A stretch of 64,000 nt of DNA from Flavobacterium frigoris (GTDB lineage: Bacteria; Bacteroidota; Bacteroidia; Flavobacteriales; Flavobacteriaceae), in contig NZ_FOFZ01000006.1 in the NCBI RefSeq assembly GCF_900111075.1, positions 124,001 to 188,000 on the forward strand, given 5' to 3'. Below, in pieces: positions 7,770 to 17,484 of this stretch; within the stretch, counting starts at the first letter, position 1; every line of letters begins with the position of its first letter. The notes under the pieces are model-generated. The model saw nothing but the letters and a program-made list of their open reading frames with translations. It searched no databases and had not been told where the DNA came from. Made by a program: the position numbers and the translations under genes.

Positions 7770-8621
7770 ATGAAAACAATAAAAATTGCGGGAGTACCGG
7801 AACATTTTAATTTACCTTGGCACTTATCCATAGAAAAAGGCGATTTTGAAGCTAATAATATTGATTTACAGTGGACCGATGTTCCTGAGGGAACAGGAAA
7901 AATGTGTCAGATGCTGCGCGATGGGGAGACTGATATTGCGGTAATTCTAACGGAAGGTATTGTAAAAGATATCGTTGCCGGCAATCATAGTAAGATTGTA
8001 CAAATTTATGTGCAATCCCCTTTAATTTGGGGAATTCACGTAGCAGCTAAGTCAAAATACAAAAGCCTTTCTGATTTAGAAAATACAAAAGTAGCTATTT
8101 CCCGTTTGGGTTCTGGTTCTCAATTAATGGCTTACGTAAATGCAAATAAGCAAGGCTGGAAAGTAGATAACCTTCAGTTTGAAATTGTAAATACCATCGA
8201 TGGAGCCGTTGAAGCCTTAAGCAATGGCAGTGCAGATTATTTTATGTGGGAACGTTTTATGACTAAACCCTTAGTAGACAAAGGAGTATTTAGAAGAATT
8301 GGGGACTGCCCAACGCCTTGGCCTTGCTTCGTAATTGCTGTTCGTAATGAAATAGTAGAAAATAACCCTGATGTGATTAAAAGCATCTTGAGTACTATCA
8401 ATAAATCCACCAAAAGTTTCAAAGACATTCCAAATATAGACAGAATGCTAGCCGTTAATTACAATCAAAAAATAGAAGATATTCAGGAATGGCTATCATT
8501 AACAGAATGGTCAGAAAAACCATTAACAACCGAAATGTTAAACAATGTTCAAAATCAACTATTTCAACTGAAAATCATTGATAAAATAGGTACTTTTGAT
8601 GAAATTGTAGAACTAATCTAG
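7770..8621 (+). CDS. Orphan substrate-binding domain protein (NMT1/SsuA-like periplasmic-binding fold)
   Basis: A 283-residue single-domain protein with the periplasmic-binding-protein fold, resembling NMT1/ThiY/SsuA substrate binders. It opens with a strand, KTIKIAGVPEHFNLPWHL. Characteristic parts are GKMCQMLRDGETDIAVILTE near 50-70, SRLGSGSQLMAYV near 110-122, and DGAVEALSNGSADYFMWERF near 145-165. No signal peptide, lipobox or adjacent permease/ATPase is present, so a cytoplasmic binding or catalytic role is as likely as transport. A broken copy of its middle lies at 4771-4915. Confidence 0.75.
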   Translation: MKTIKIAGVPEHFNLPWHLSIEKGDFEANNIDLQWTDVPEGTGKMCQMLRDGETDIAVILTEGIVKDIVAGNHSKIVQIYVQSPLIWGIHVAAKSKYKSLSDLENTKVAISRLGSGSQLMAYVNANKQGWKVDNLQFEIVNTIDGAVEALSNGSADYFMWERFMTKPLVDKGVFRRIGDCPTPWPCFVIAVRNEIVENNPDVIKSILSTINKSTKSFKDIPNIDRMLAVNYNQKIEDIQEWLSLTEWSEKPLTTEMLNNVQNQLFQLKIIDKIGTFDEIVELI

Positions 8622-8643
8622 TTTTTTGATTTTTGGGTTCATT

Positions 8644-9576
8644 ATGGTAAACATTAAAAACATTCCTTTTAAATATTATATACAAAAACTTCGGGTTAAA
8701 AAACCTTGGGATGACGTTATCATTTTTGTTATGAATATTTTAATTGCGATTCCTCTTTTCATTATTGCCCATGAGAATTTAATTGAGTTAAACTGGTTTT
8801 TTAATATTGACCGTATCCTCTTGTTCTTGCTAATAATCGTTGCAATACAGTTGGTTTTACGACTTTTAAGAACCATTATTATAATATGTATTTTCTTATA
8901 TATTTTAGTTTTGTTTTACGGTACAGCATCTGGAAATTATGGTTTCAACAGTGTTTATGAAGATTATGATTCGATGTTATACACCATGTCTGATAATCCA
9001 AACCCGCAAGATATTATCATTGCGAAACTGTTGCCATTTCCCAATAAATCAAAAATTATTAATGCCATTGAGTATGAAAATCCCAGAGTAAGGAATTTTG
9101 CTGTAATGGCTACTTCAGAACACTTCAAAAATATAAAAGGCTACTCTGATTATAGAACCATAATTCAATGCTTTGCAGTGTTTAAAGAAATAAATAGTCG
9201 TTGGAATTATGTAAGTGACCCAAAAGACGGAGACTATATTGCAACTGCTAGTGAGTCCTTGAACTATTTCTCTGGAGATTGTGACGACCATTCTATTTTG
9301 ATGGCTGCTGCTGTACGAGCCATTGGAGGAACTCCTCGACTAATTCACACTAAAGGGCATATTTACCCGGAAATTCTCATAGGTACCTTGAATGATCTGG
9401 AAACTGTCAATTATTTGATTAAAAATGTGCTTTTTGAAAAGGAAAGCTATAAAAAGCAACTGCACTACCATATAGATGAACGTGGTCAAGTTTGGCTTAA
9501 CCTTGATTATACCGCTAAATACCCTGGAGGGCCTTTCCTATCAGAAGAAATACTGGGTGCCCTGACGCTCTACTAA
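8644..9576 (+). CDS. Membrane-anchored transglutaminase-like protein
   Basis: The start is taken at ATG 8644; the open frame extends six codons upstream only to a TTG. Two or three hydrophobic segments (about residues 20-105) precede a transglutaminase-like domain. Its catalytic triad is plausible: Cys in SGDCDDHSILMAAA near residue 210, His in HIYPEI, and Asp in LNLDYTAKYPGG near the C-terminus. The family includes papain-like proteases and cross-linkers; substrate unknown. It starts 22 bases after the binding-protein gene, so the two are probably co-transcribed. Confidence 0.78.
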   Translation: MVNIKNIPFKYYIQKLRVKKPWDDVIIFVMNILIAIPLFIIAHENLIELNWFFNIDRILLFLLIIVAIQLVLRLLRTIIIICIFLYILVLFYGTASGNYGFNSVYEDYDSMLYTMSDNPNPQDIIIAKLLPFPNKSKIINAIEYENPRVRNFAVMATSEHFKNIKGYSDYRTIIQCFAVFKEINSRWNYVSDPKDGDYIATASESLNYFSGDCDDHSILMAAAVRAIGGTPRLIHTKGHIYPEILIGTLNDLETVNYLIKNVLFEKESYKKQLHYHIDERGQVWLNLDYTAKYPGGPFLSEEILGALTLY

Positions 9577-9582
9577 GTGTAA

Positions 9583-10584
9583 TTAGATTTCTAATTGTCC
9601 TAAAATTTCGTAGGAATGAAGTCTGGCTTCATGCTCATAAATAGCAGAGGCTACCATCAATTCATCGACTTTGGTTTTTTCAAGAAAATAGTCTAATTCT
9701 CTTTTTACTTTTTCGGATCCCCCTATGAAGGTATAGGCAATCATTTGTTGCAATGCCGCTTCTTCCATTGGATCCATAAAACCTTCCCCAGGATCAACCG
9801 CTTCTTTAAGCTGCTGTCTGTTTCCTGTTATAATTCCGAGGAACAATCTCTTAAAAGAAGTCGCTAATCGCTCCGCTTCATCATCAGAATCGGCTGCAAT
9901 TACATTAATGCAAGCAATAACATAAGGTTCTTGTAATTGCTCTGAAGGTTGAAAATTATTACGGTATATTGCTATGGCGGTAAGTAGTTGAGCAGGGGCA
10001 AAATGACTAGCAAAAGCATAAGGCAATCCTTTTGCGGCGGCTAAATAAGCACTGTCAGTACTCGAACCTAAAATCCAGATTGGGACGTTTACCCCTTCTC
10101 CGGGAATAGCGCGAACTCGCCCTTTTTTATTTCCCTCAGAAAAATACAGTTGCAATTCTTCCACATTAGCTGGGAATTCCTGAGCCGCATGTTCATCTCT
10201 TTTCAAGGCTGCTGCCGTAAATTGATCTGTTCCTGGAGCACGACCTAATCCTAAATCAATTCGGTCAGGAAAAAGTGTGGCAAGGGTTCCAAATTGTTCT
10301 GCTACGATTAACGGTGCGTGATTAGGTAGCATAATGCCCCCTGAACCCACTCTTAAAGTAGTTGTTCCTGAAGCAACATATCCAATTAAAATAGAAGTTG
10401 CGCTACTGGCAATCCCTGGCATATTATGATGTTCTGCTAACCAATATCGATTATACCCCCACTTTTCGACATGCTGGGCAAGATCAAGACTGTTCTTAAA
10501 AGTATCGGAAGCACTACCACCTTCCCTAACTATTGCAAGGTCTAGAACTGATATTTTTGTATGGGAGTGATTATTTATATTCAT
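9583..10584 (-). CDS. LLM-class flavin-dependent oxidoreductase (luciferase-like monooxygenase)
   Basis: A 333-residue bacterial-luciferase-fold protein with a single chain of the YhbW type. Motifs seen: [12 protein letters not shown] at the N-terminus, [18 protein letters not shown] near 45-60, [14 protein letters not shown] near 75-90, and [12 protein letters not shown] near 110. These build the FMN/F420 barrel. Substrate unknown. Convergent with the transglutaminase-like gene, six bases apart. Confidence 0.88.
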   Translation of the reverse strand: MNINNHSHTKISVLDLAIVREGGSASDTFKNSLDLAQHVEKWGYNRYWLAEHHNMPGIASSATSILIGYVASGTTTLRVGSGGIMLPNHAPLIVAEQFGTLATLFPDRIDLGLGRAPGTDQFTAAALKRDEHAAQEFPANVEELQLYFSEGNKKGRVRAIPGEGVNVPIWILGSSTDSAYLAAAKGLPYAFASHFAPAQLLTAIAIYRNNFQPSEQLQEPYVIACINVIAADSDDEAERLATSFKRLFLGIITGNRQQLKEAVDPGEGFMDPMEEAALQQMIAYTFIGGSEKVKRELDYFLEKTKVDELMVASAIYEHEARLHSYEILGQLEI

Positions 10585-10627
10585 GGATTTATTTTCTTAT
10601 CGTAACTACAAAAGTAAGGATTGTATT

Positions 10628-10649
10628 ATTTGTTTTGGCACAAACAAAT
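10628..10649. promoter_or_regulatory. Perfect 8-bp inverted repeat upstream of the LLM oxidoreductase gene
   Basis: ATTTGTTT (10628-10635) and AAACAAAT (10642-10649) are exact inverse complements with a 6-base spacer. On the minus strand, TACTTTTG at 10615-10608 is a fair -7 element, so the repeat lies about where an upstream operator would be. No candidate regulator is adjacent. Confidence 0.35.
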
Positions 10650-10780
10650 ACTAATAGGAAGTTAAAAAAGGGTATCTTAAACTTAACTTTTGAAGGTCAT
10701 CTATTTTCTTTCTAGTTTTCATGTTCGATAGTTAAATTTCGCTATATTGAAGAAGTTTAAAAACGTAATTCAAATTCATT

Positions 10781-13039
10781 ATGGAAAATTTAAAACTCAA
10801 AGCCTTTATACCTCTTTTTTATCTCGTATGGTCTGATGATCTCTTGAGTCAAAAAGAATTCTTGACTTTACAAAAGTTTATCGTTTCCCAGAGCTGGCTT
10901 TCGAAAGAGGAACAGGAATCTCTCCTTTCAAAAATTGCTGTGTCATCTCCACCATCTAGAGAAGTCGTGGCTAATTGGAAATCTGAAATTGAAATTATTC
11001 TTCAGAAAAACCCTTTAACAAGATCCCTTTTTGATATTTCAATTTTACTTTCTGAAAATGATAGAACCATCAGCGATCTTAAACCTGCTTTTGTAAAACT
11101 CGAAAATGATTTAGGGATATCAGGCGAAGAAGCAATGGCGGATTTCGAAACAATTGCAAATACCTTTACTTCAAATTATCAGACCAGCAATAGATTTGAA
11201 ATAGAAAAACTAACTCAAATTCTGGATGGAAAACAAGCCGAAATTATTAAAAAAGTAAAATCTGTTATCAGCAGACCTGAGTTTGCATATGAAACTCCTA
11301 CAGACACTGCTGTTTATCGTGAAAAAGTCTATGAGTGGTGTAAAATACTCGCAGATGAAAATCTAGGTAATATGGGTTATCCAAAACAATATGGCGGTGG
11401 CGGAAACATTCAAGATTATTTTGCAATCATGGAAACATTAAGTTACCATGATTTAAGCTTAGTAATAAAGTTTGGCGTACAATTTGGACTCTGGGGAATG
11501 AGCATTCAATCACTTGGCACAGAAAAACATTACAGTAAGTACTTAAAAGATATTGGCTCACTACAACTCCCTGGCTGTTTTGCAATGACAGAAACGAATC
11601 ACGGTTCAAATGTCAAAGGAATGGAAACAACGGCGACCTATAATCATAAAAACCAAACATTTACCATTCATACACCGCATGAAAAGGCACAAAAAGAATA
11701 CATTGGAAACGCTGCTGTACACGGACAAATGGCTACTGTTTTTGCAAAATTAATTATTGGTGAAACTGATTATGGGGTGAATGCCTTTATCGTTCCGCTT
11801 CGAGATACCAACAGTACAATTTTAAAAGGAATTACTATAGGTGATTGTGGACTTAAAATGGGACTTAATGGAGTCGATAATGGAACTATTCGTTTTGATA
11901 ATGTAGTGATTCCAAAAGAGAATATGCTAGATCGCTTTGCCTCGATAAATGAAAAGGGAGAATTTGAAAGCCCAATTCCAAGTGATAATAGACGATTTTT
12001 TACCATGCTAGGAACTTTGGTTGGTGGCCGAATTGGAATTCCGAGATCTGCATTGGCTGCAGCCAAATCTGGTTTAACAATTGCAATTAGATATAGCAAT
12101 AAGCGCAGACAATTTGGGCCCGAAGGAGGCTCAGAAGTTCCAATATTAAATTACCGTATCCATCAACGACGACTTCTTCCATTGCTGGCAAAAACATATG
12201 CAATCCATTTTGCATTGCAATACGTTACGAATCGTTTCGTTACTAAAAGCGAATCTGAAATGCAGGAGATTGAAGCCCTTGCCGCGGGTATGAAGGCCTA
12301 CTCTACTTGGAGCACCACTGCTATTTTACAGGAATGTCGCGAGGCTTGCGGCGGCAAAGCTTATTTATCCGAAAATCGTATTGATGCTTTAAAAAATGAT
12401 ACTGAAATCTATACCACTTTTGAAGGCGACAATACCGTATTAATGCAACTAGTTGCCAAAAATCGTTTATCAGAATTTAGAAAATCATTTGGCAAAATGG
12501 ATGCAATGGGAATGATTAATTATGTTTATGAGAATGCTAAAACGGCTATTTCTGAAAAGAATCCAATAGTAACCAGAAAAACGGATGATTCCCATTTAAT
12601 TGATGAGGAGTTTCATTTACAAGCTTTTCAATACAGGGAAAAAACGACTTTGGCATCTGCAGCAAAGCGAATAAAAAAACTAATTGATAGCGGACTTGAT
12701 CCTTATGATGCTTTTAATATTGTGCAGCATCAAATGATTGATGTCGCTCAGGCCTATCTTGAACGAGTTGTATTGGAGCAGTTTCAAGAGGCCATACAAG
12801 TAATTGAAGACAAAAATTGCAAAGAAGTCATGTTGAAATTATATCAATTGTATGCACTTTCGCAGATTGAAAAAAATAAAGGATGGTATCTTGAGGATGG
12901 TTATATGGAAGCTGTAAAAACAAAAGCCATACGCAAGATGGTCAATCAGTTGTGCTGGGAAATTAGACCAGATGCTGTTTCCTTGGTAAATGCATTTGAT
13001 ATTCCTGACAGTTGCCTTGCTGCGCCTATTGCATTCTAA
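10781..13039 (+). CDS. Acyl-CoA dehydrogenase / acyl-CoA oxidase-like flavoprotein
   Basis: A 752-residue FAD enzyme of fatty-acid beta-oxidation, longer than ordinary acyl-CoA dehydrogenases (~380) and built like peroxisomal acyl-CoA oxidases. FAD/substrate motifs include CFAMTETNHGSNVKGMETTA near 266-285 and RIGIPRSALAAAKSG near 410. TTFEGDNTVLMQL holds Glu548, matching the catalytic Glu of ACOX enzymes. A helical ACOX-like C-terminal domain (about 600-752) follows. It forms 2-enoyl-CoA; whether O2 or ETF is the acceptor cannot be read from sequence. Its stop overlaps the convergent bestrophin stop by four bases. Confidence 0.88.
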   Translation: MENLKLKAFIPLFYLVWSDDLLSQKEFLTLQKFIVSQSWLSKEEQESLLSKIAVSSPPSREVVANWKSEIEIILQKNPLTRSLFDISILLSENDRTISDLKPAFVKLENDLGISGEEAMADFETIANTFTSNYQTSNRFEIEKLTQILDGKQAEIIKKVKSVISRPEFAYETPTDTAVYREKVYEWCKILADENLGNMGYPKQYGGGGNIQDYFAIMETLSYHDLSLVIKFGVQFGLWGMSIQSLGTEKHYSKYLKDIGSLQLPGCFAMTETNHGSNVKGMETTATYNHKNQTFTIHTPHEKAQKEYIGNAAVHGQMATVFAKLIIGETDYGVNAFIVPLRDTNSTILKGITIGDCGLKMGLNGVDNGTIRFDNVVIPKENMLDRFASINEKGEFESPIPSDNRRFFTMLGTLVGGRIGIPRSALAAAKSGLTIAIRYSNKRRQFGPEGGSEVPILNYRIHQRRLLPLLAKTYAIHFALQYVTNRFVTKSESEMQEIEALAAGMKAYSTWSTTAILQECREACGGKAYLSENRIDALKNDTEIYTTFEGDNTVLMQLVAKNRLSEFRKSFGKMDAMGMINYVYENAKTAISEKNPIVTRKTDDSHLIDEEFHLQAFQYREKTTLASAAKRIKKLIDSGLDPYDAFNIVQHQMIDVAQAYLERVVLEQFQEAIQVIEDKNCKEVMLKLYQLYALSQIEKNKGWYLEDGYMEAVKTKAIRKMVNQLCWEIRPDAVSLVNAFDIPDSCLAAPIAF

Positions 13040-13953
13040 GTGATATAGTAACCCTTAGCGCTTTTACTAGGTTCAATATGTTTATTATCAATCTCAGATA
13101 GTGTATTTTCAATCATAGCAGACATAGCGTCTAAGGCTAAGTCATTAGGTTCGATACCAAATGGATCTTCTAACTCATCTGCAATCGCTTCAAGAGCCAC
13201 AAAGGTATAGGCAATAAAAACGATCACAAAAGGCAAAGTCCACAACATACTTTCCCCAAAACCAAAAGGAAGTAAAAAGCAATAAATATAGACTGTACGA
13301 TGTAATAAAACACTGTAAGTATAAGGTATAGGAGTGCTGGCAATCCTTTCGCAACCTCCTATAATATCTGATAATTTATTGAGATTTTCATCAAAAGCGA
13401 CCTGTGTTATACTGTCTAATTTCCCATCATTTTTGGCTTTATTTACCCAAAGTCCCAAGTTTTTTAAAATAACAATGGGTTTAAAAACAGCTGTTTGTAG
13501 TTTTTGATCATAATAATTTGCTAATAGGCGTTTCATATCAGCATCAGGATTTGTTTCTCTTAATTGATGTTTTAAAGCATGAACCAAAGCCATCAGCATT
13601 AGTATGAAATGAGTTCGCTGTTTTTCATAATCCTCCCCGTCTACCAGCGTATGTGATTGACGAGCAAGTGAACGCGTATCATTTAATAGTGCACCCCAAA
13701 GCTTTCTACCTTCCCAAAATCGATCGTAACTAACAGTATTTCTGAAACCCAAAAAAATAGCTAAGGCAATTCCAAAGAGAGTAAAAATTGCTGGGTTGAT
13801 ATAAAGATGGTATTCGAGTAAAGAATCTCTAAAGTAGACAATAGCGATCGTATATAGGAAAAGTATAAATAAGCGGGGTAATAATTGAGGAAGGACTGAA
13901 CCGTTCCATTCAAACAACATTCCGAACCAGTTTGTTTTTTTCTTTGTAATCAT
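13036..13953 (-). CDS. Bestrophin-family (UPF0187) membrane channel
   Basis: A 305-residue bestrophin-like protein. The N-terminal WFGMLFEWNGSVLPQLLPRL, the helix-2 segment with FLGFRNTVSYDRFWEGRKLWG near 63-85 and the C-terminal EDPFGIEPNDLALDAM are the family hallmarks. Bacterial homologues form pentameric ion channels (sodium or chloride). Four or so membrane helices are apparent. Single gene. Confidence 0.9.
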   Translation of the reverse strand: MITKKKTNWFGMLFEWNGSVLPQLLPRLFILFLYTIAIVYFRDSLLEYHLYINPAIFTLFGIALAIFLGFRNTVSYDRFWEGRKLWGALLNDTRSLARQSHTLVDGEDYEKQRTHFILMLMALVHALKHQLRETNPDADMKRLLANYYDQKLQTAVFKPIVILKNLGLWVNKAKNDGKLDSITQVAFDENLNKLSDIIGGCERIASTPIPYTYSVLLHRTVYIYCFLLPFGFGESMLWTLPFVIVFIAYTFVALEAIADELEDPFGIEPNDLALDAMSAMIENTLSEIDNKHIEPSKSAKGYYIT

Positions 13954-14047
13954 TCAGTAAATTTAATGATTTATGCGTACTCCCTTGCTAAGTTTAGCTT
14001 TGATTAATTTTAAATTAACACCTTTTATATTTAATAAAATTAAGATC

Positions 14048-14076
14048 AAAAAAACTTCTCAATTTCTTGAGAAGTT
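14048..14076 (-). terminator. Terminator hairpin identical to the tRNA-Val terminator
   Basis: AACTTCTCAA (14053-14062) pairs perfectly with TTGAGAAGTT (14067-14076) across a TTTC loop. On the minus strand it is followed by a run of T. The same hairpin occurs behind tRNA-Val (23987-24017), and a decayed version lies at 15895-15920. Confidence 0.6.
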
Positions 14077-14129
14077 GTACGCGCAATCAGAACCACTTTA
14101 TATAGGTTATCTATAAAAACTTAGTATAT

Positions 14130-14628
14130 AAACTGTTTTTAAAGACTAACTAATTCAAAATCAACCATTATATCTACTAATTGTCGAAATAAATTTTCAA
14201 TGCTACCTTTTAATTTTTGCCCTCTAAAGTAATTTATAGTTATAAATCTGCTTGCAACCCACCTGAAAGCCACATAAAATAAATATTTTCCTTTACTCCT
14301 TTAGCGATTTTTCTACAAGAATAAGTATTGTTTAAATAGCCATAAAATAGAATTTTAAGTACCATTTTAGGGTGATAACTTGACGTTCCACCACCTTTAT
14401 ATTTCGAAAAGATGTTCAAAATCTCGAGTTTCTCAACAACTGAATCAATTAATCTTGCAGCATGATCCTTTGAGATTAAATCATTTAAATTTTACAAAAA
14501 AATTCTTGTTGATGAACAGAATGATGTTTAAAAACTGGCTACATAAACCTTAATTTTTTAACTTAAATAAACTAATAATCAAAATAGTAAACAAAAAAAA
14601 CTGCCCAAAATTTACTTTTCGGACAGCC
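14130..14628 (-). mobile_element. Degenerate IS1182-family end fragment (transposase N-terminus)
   Basis: On the minus strand the outer end reads GGCTGTCCGAAAAGTAAA (14628-14611), a typical terminal repeat of such elements. Then, with stops and at least one frameshift, come transposase pieces: KDHAARLIDSVVEKL, GGGTSSYHPKMVLKILFYGY, RKIAKGVKENIYFMWLSGG and, in another frame, RGQKLKGSIENLF. These match the N-terminal DUF772-type region. The catalytic part and the far inverted repeat are missing. The end region also folds into a minus-strand hairpin before a T-run (14600-14628). Confidence 0.72.
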
Positions 14629-14657
14629 TTATCAGAGTCTATAAAGTTAGCTAAAAG

Positions 14658-15554
14658 CTATTTTAAAAAATCAGGATCTTTATATGCTGGATTTGGGTAT
14701 TTATAAAACCCTTCACCAGTTGAAACACCTAATTTATTTTTATCAATAAAATTCTCTTTTAAGTATTTTACTGTTTTTATTTTTAACTCATCTTGGTTTT
14801 TCTCTACTGCGATTTTATTAATATTATAAGCTGTTGTAATACCTACTACATCTAGAATCGCAAAAGGTCCTAGAGGTGCTCCAGTTGCTTTCATCCAAGT
14901 TTTATCTATAGTGTGTGGATCAGCAACTTCATTCACAAGCAAGTTAGTTGCCGCACTTAACAAAGGCACTAATAAAGAATTAAGTATGTAACCTGGTTGC
15001 TCTTTATGTAGCGGTAAAGCCAGCATACCAATAGCTTTGGCAAAATTAACTAGATCTTCAAAAACTTTTGGATCTGTAGTAGCGTGTCCCATGATTTCTG
15101 CCGTGTTATGAATCCAAATCGTATTAGCAAAATGTAAGGCTAAAAATTTTGAAGGTCTTCCTGTAGCATCTGCAAATTCACTCGGTAAAAGCGTTGATGA
15201 GTTTGTAGCAAAAACAGTTTTTTCGGGGGCGACTTTAGCCAATTTATGGTAAAAATCAATTTTTATTGCTGGACTTTCCGGTACCGCTTCAATTAGCAAG
15301 TCTGCATTTGCAACTGCTGCAGCTAAATCAGAATTGTAACTAAGGTTTTGAAAGGTTTTATCTAATTGTTCTTGTGTTGCATTTAAATCTTTTTTATATG
15401 ATTCACTCAAACTATTGAATTTTGTTTTTGCTTTTTCTAACACATCATCATTAATATCGTAAACGATGACATGAAAACCATGAAACGCTGTTTGAAACGC
15501 AATTTGGTATCCTAAAACACCACTTCCGGCAACGGTAATATTTTTATAATTCAT
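14658..15554 (-). CDS. 3-hydroxyacyl-CoA dehydrogenase (3-hydroxybutyryl-CoA dehydrogenase type)
   Basis: A 298-residue NAD-dependent dehydrogenase. The Rossmann GSGVLGYQIAFQTAFHG sits at residues 10-26 with the acidic end of the second strand in VIVYDIN. DLLIEAVPES near 85 and the catalytic-region FATNSSTLLPSEFA plus LALHFANTIW near 140 are family typical. The C-terminal domain (about 185-290) carries GYILNSLLVPLL and GEGFYKYPNP. It oxidises (S)-3-hydroxyacyl-CoA. Substrate length is unclear. Confidence 0.87.
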   Translation of the reverse strand: MNYKNITVAGSGVLGYQIAFQTAFHGFHVIVYDINDDVLEKAKTKFNSLSESYKKDLNATQEQLDKTFQNLSYNSDLAAAVANADLLIEAVPESPAIKIDFYHKLAKVAPEKTVFATNSSTLLPSEFADATGRPSKFLALHFANTIWIHNTAEIMGHATTDPKVFEDLVNFAKAIGMLALPLHKEQPGYILNSLLVPLLSAATNLLVNEVADPHTIDKTWMKATGAPLGPFAILDVVGITTAYNINKIAVEKNQDELKIKTVKYLKENFIDKNKLGVSTGEGFYKYPNPAYKDPDFLK

Positions 15555-16110
15555 ATTTATAGTTTTTAATTTTTTAATAATATTTTAATCAAATATAGTA
15601 CGATACTTATTTTAAAAGTTAGTTTTTACGGAATAACATGCTTGCTATTTACCAGCTGTTTTTTGCAAGATGAATAAAATAGTATCCTATTGAGTACCCT
15701 AAATTTACTAAAAAATTAAGCTTAATCAATTGAAAATAATCTCCAATACAATAAAATGCATCAGGGTATTTTTTAAAGAGTTCAGAATTACTGAATTGCA
15801 ATATCATTTTTTAGAATAAAATTAGTATTACACTACTGTAATCAGTTATAAAAACGGATCAAATATAAAAAGTTACAAGAAAATATAAAGCAAAAAAAAC
15901 CCCTCAATTTCTTGAGATTTTTTTTGCGATGAGTAACTGTTTACTAATCATTTCATGCAGAATTTGATAAGTATTACTTGACTACAACTGCGTTGACCTT
16001 TAAAAAAATAAACTCTAGAGAAACAGACTGACTGCTAATGCTTTTAATTAATCATTTTTATAAAACATATCAATTTTTTAATCCAGTCCTTTCTTTAATT
16101 TTAATGGCTC
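15555..16110. other. 555-base gap holding a tRNA-Val 3'-end repeat
   Basis: I see no gene. The one recognisable item is a 66-base direct repeat of the tRNA-Val 3' flank (15868-15933). The rest is AT-rich sequence without convincing ORFs. Confidence 0.6.
15868..15933 (-). repeat. Direct repeat of the tRNA-Val 3' end and downstream terminator (distal copy)
   Basis: Matches 23963-24031. The first ~32 bases are identical (AAAAGTTACAAGAAAATATA and on), the hairpin core CTCAATTTCTTGAG is kept, and the copy ends with GCGATGAG, the terminal bases of the tRNA. Beyond that, similarity stops: the body of the tRNA is absent. The terminator stem has decayed from ten to about five pairs. It looks like the distal attachment-site copy of an integrated segment. 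Confidence 0.75.
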
Positions 16111-17484
16111 TTAATTGGATATCAGCTCCGATGAATACTGGGTTTTTTCTACAGTATTATTTTGAGAAATTTTTTGAATGTTTACGTCGAGAGTAATATC
16201 ATTTTTAAAAATTCCATTCAATACAGCAATAATTTCTTCAGCGATTATCTCATTAGAATATCCTACAAACTGAATTAACTTATCTTTTCTTTGGTGCATT
16301 TTAAAACCTGCCAAAGGAAACTGAGACATACTATTGGAAATATCAATATTATTGATTTTTAAAGCTGATTTGGTAAAAAAAACTACTGGATTTCGAGCTT
16401 CTAAATCTATTAGATAGGGAGCACCATTTTCTATTATTAAACTACAAAAATCACCTGTCCTGTAGCGTATTAATGGCAAAAAAGGATTGCTCCCACCAGT
16501 AACTACCAGCTCCCCCCTTTCTCCATAAGGTAGTGGAATATCTTTATGTTCATCAAAAACTTCTAAGTATAGGTCGGGTCGAATGACTTTATGTCCTTTT
16601 TCGGTCGCATAAGCTATGTTTCTGCATTCTGTCATCGAATAAAGATCTATTACGGGACATCTGAAATAGCTCTCTAATTTATTTTTTGTGACTTTAGTTA
16701 ATTTCATTGCTGAAGAAATCATCGCACTTGGAGATAATTTAGGTTCTAAATCCATTAATGCTGTAAATGCTATTGGATCACCAGTAAGGATTTGTGGATT
16801 GTATTTCTCAAGATACTTCTTTGCATCTTCTGGTTGATTCCAATCTGCAGGATTTAGATTTATTTTTAAAATACCTGCTCCCTCCAAATAGGTCGATAAA
16901 GAGGCATAGGTTAATGTTTTTTCTTGGGCACAAATTAGCGCAATTGCAGTCGTTTTTTTACCTTTTTTTATAGAAATACGAAAATCTTCTAGTACAGACT
17001 CTATTTGCGGAAGCCATTTCGCTTGGGTAGCGGTATCAAAAAGAACATCTAACTTCGGTCCGGTCGAACCAGATGTGTAATAAACCAATAATTCAGCTAA
17101 ATTGGCTTCATTAGAAACAAATAAATGAGGATGCTTTCTAATATCTTCTCTAGCAATAGTTGAAAAAGATTCTAAGGTATTATTTTTATTCTGATAAAAA
17201 GGAACTGTTTTAACACACCATTGCAAATAGTCTGACAACCATATCGGAGAGCTCCCTTCTGTCCAAAATATTTTTTGATCGTAATAGCTCTTTTTGTGGG
17301 CTTTAACTTTTAAGAGGTTTGCCGCATTTAATCGGTCGCCGCTTTTAAAATTAAATTTTGGAGCAAACTCATCTTGTCTAAGTTTATTTAAAAAACTTAA
17401 ATCATCAAGCAACGGAAATCGTTCCTCATCATTTAATGCTATTTGTGGATTACTACTCTCGTCCATATGTGTTTGCTGCTTCAC
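16111..17484 (-). CDS. PaaK-like adenylate-forming enzyme
   Basis: A 457-residue member of the phenylacetate-CoA-ligase-like branch of the ANL superfamily, which activates a carboxylate as an acyl-AMP. Motifs: phosphate loop YYTSGSTGPK at 135-144, aromatic/adenine motif YSMTEC at 282-287, and the GELVVT...LIRYRTGD hinge region at 324-345. The C-terminal domain (about 360-457) is present, but I see no clear catalytic Lys. The substrate and acceptor are unknown. Last gene of the seven-gene operon; its start overlaps the end of the gene before by 32 bases (ATG 17466 is an alternative). Confidence 0.8.
   Translation of the reverse strand: MKQQTHMDESSNPQIALNDEERFPLLDDLSFLNKLRQDEFAPKFNFKSGDRLNAANLLKVKAHKKSYYDQKIFWTEGSSPIWLSDYLQWCVKTVPFYQNKNNTLESFSTIAREDIRKHPHLFVSNEANLAELLVYYTSGSTGPKLDVLFDTATQAKWLPQIESVLEDFRISIKKGKKTTAIALICAQEKTLTYASLSTYLEGAGILKINLNPADWNQPEDAKKYLEKYNPQILTGDPIAFTALMDLEPKLSPSAMISSAMKLTKVTKNKLESYFRCPVIDLYSMTECRNIAYATEKGHKVIRPDLYLEVFDEHKDIPLPYGERGELVVTGGSNPFLPLIRYRTGDFCSLIIENGAPYLIDLEARNPVVFFTKSALKINNIDISNSMSQFPLAGFKMHQRKDKLIQFVGYSNEIIAEEIIAVLNGIFKNDITLDVNIQKISQNNTVEKTQYSSELISN

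Larger units (their letters stand above)
13954..14657. other. 700-base intergenic stretch with a transposon remnant and a terminator-like hairpin
   Basis: No intact gene. It holds a minus-strand terminator-like hairpin at 14048-14076 and a degenerate IS1182-type fragment at about 14130-14628. I see nothing else recognisable in 13954-14045 or 14077-14130. Confidence 0.7.
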
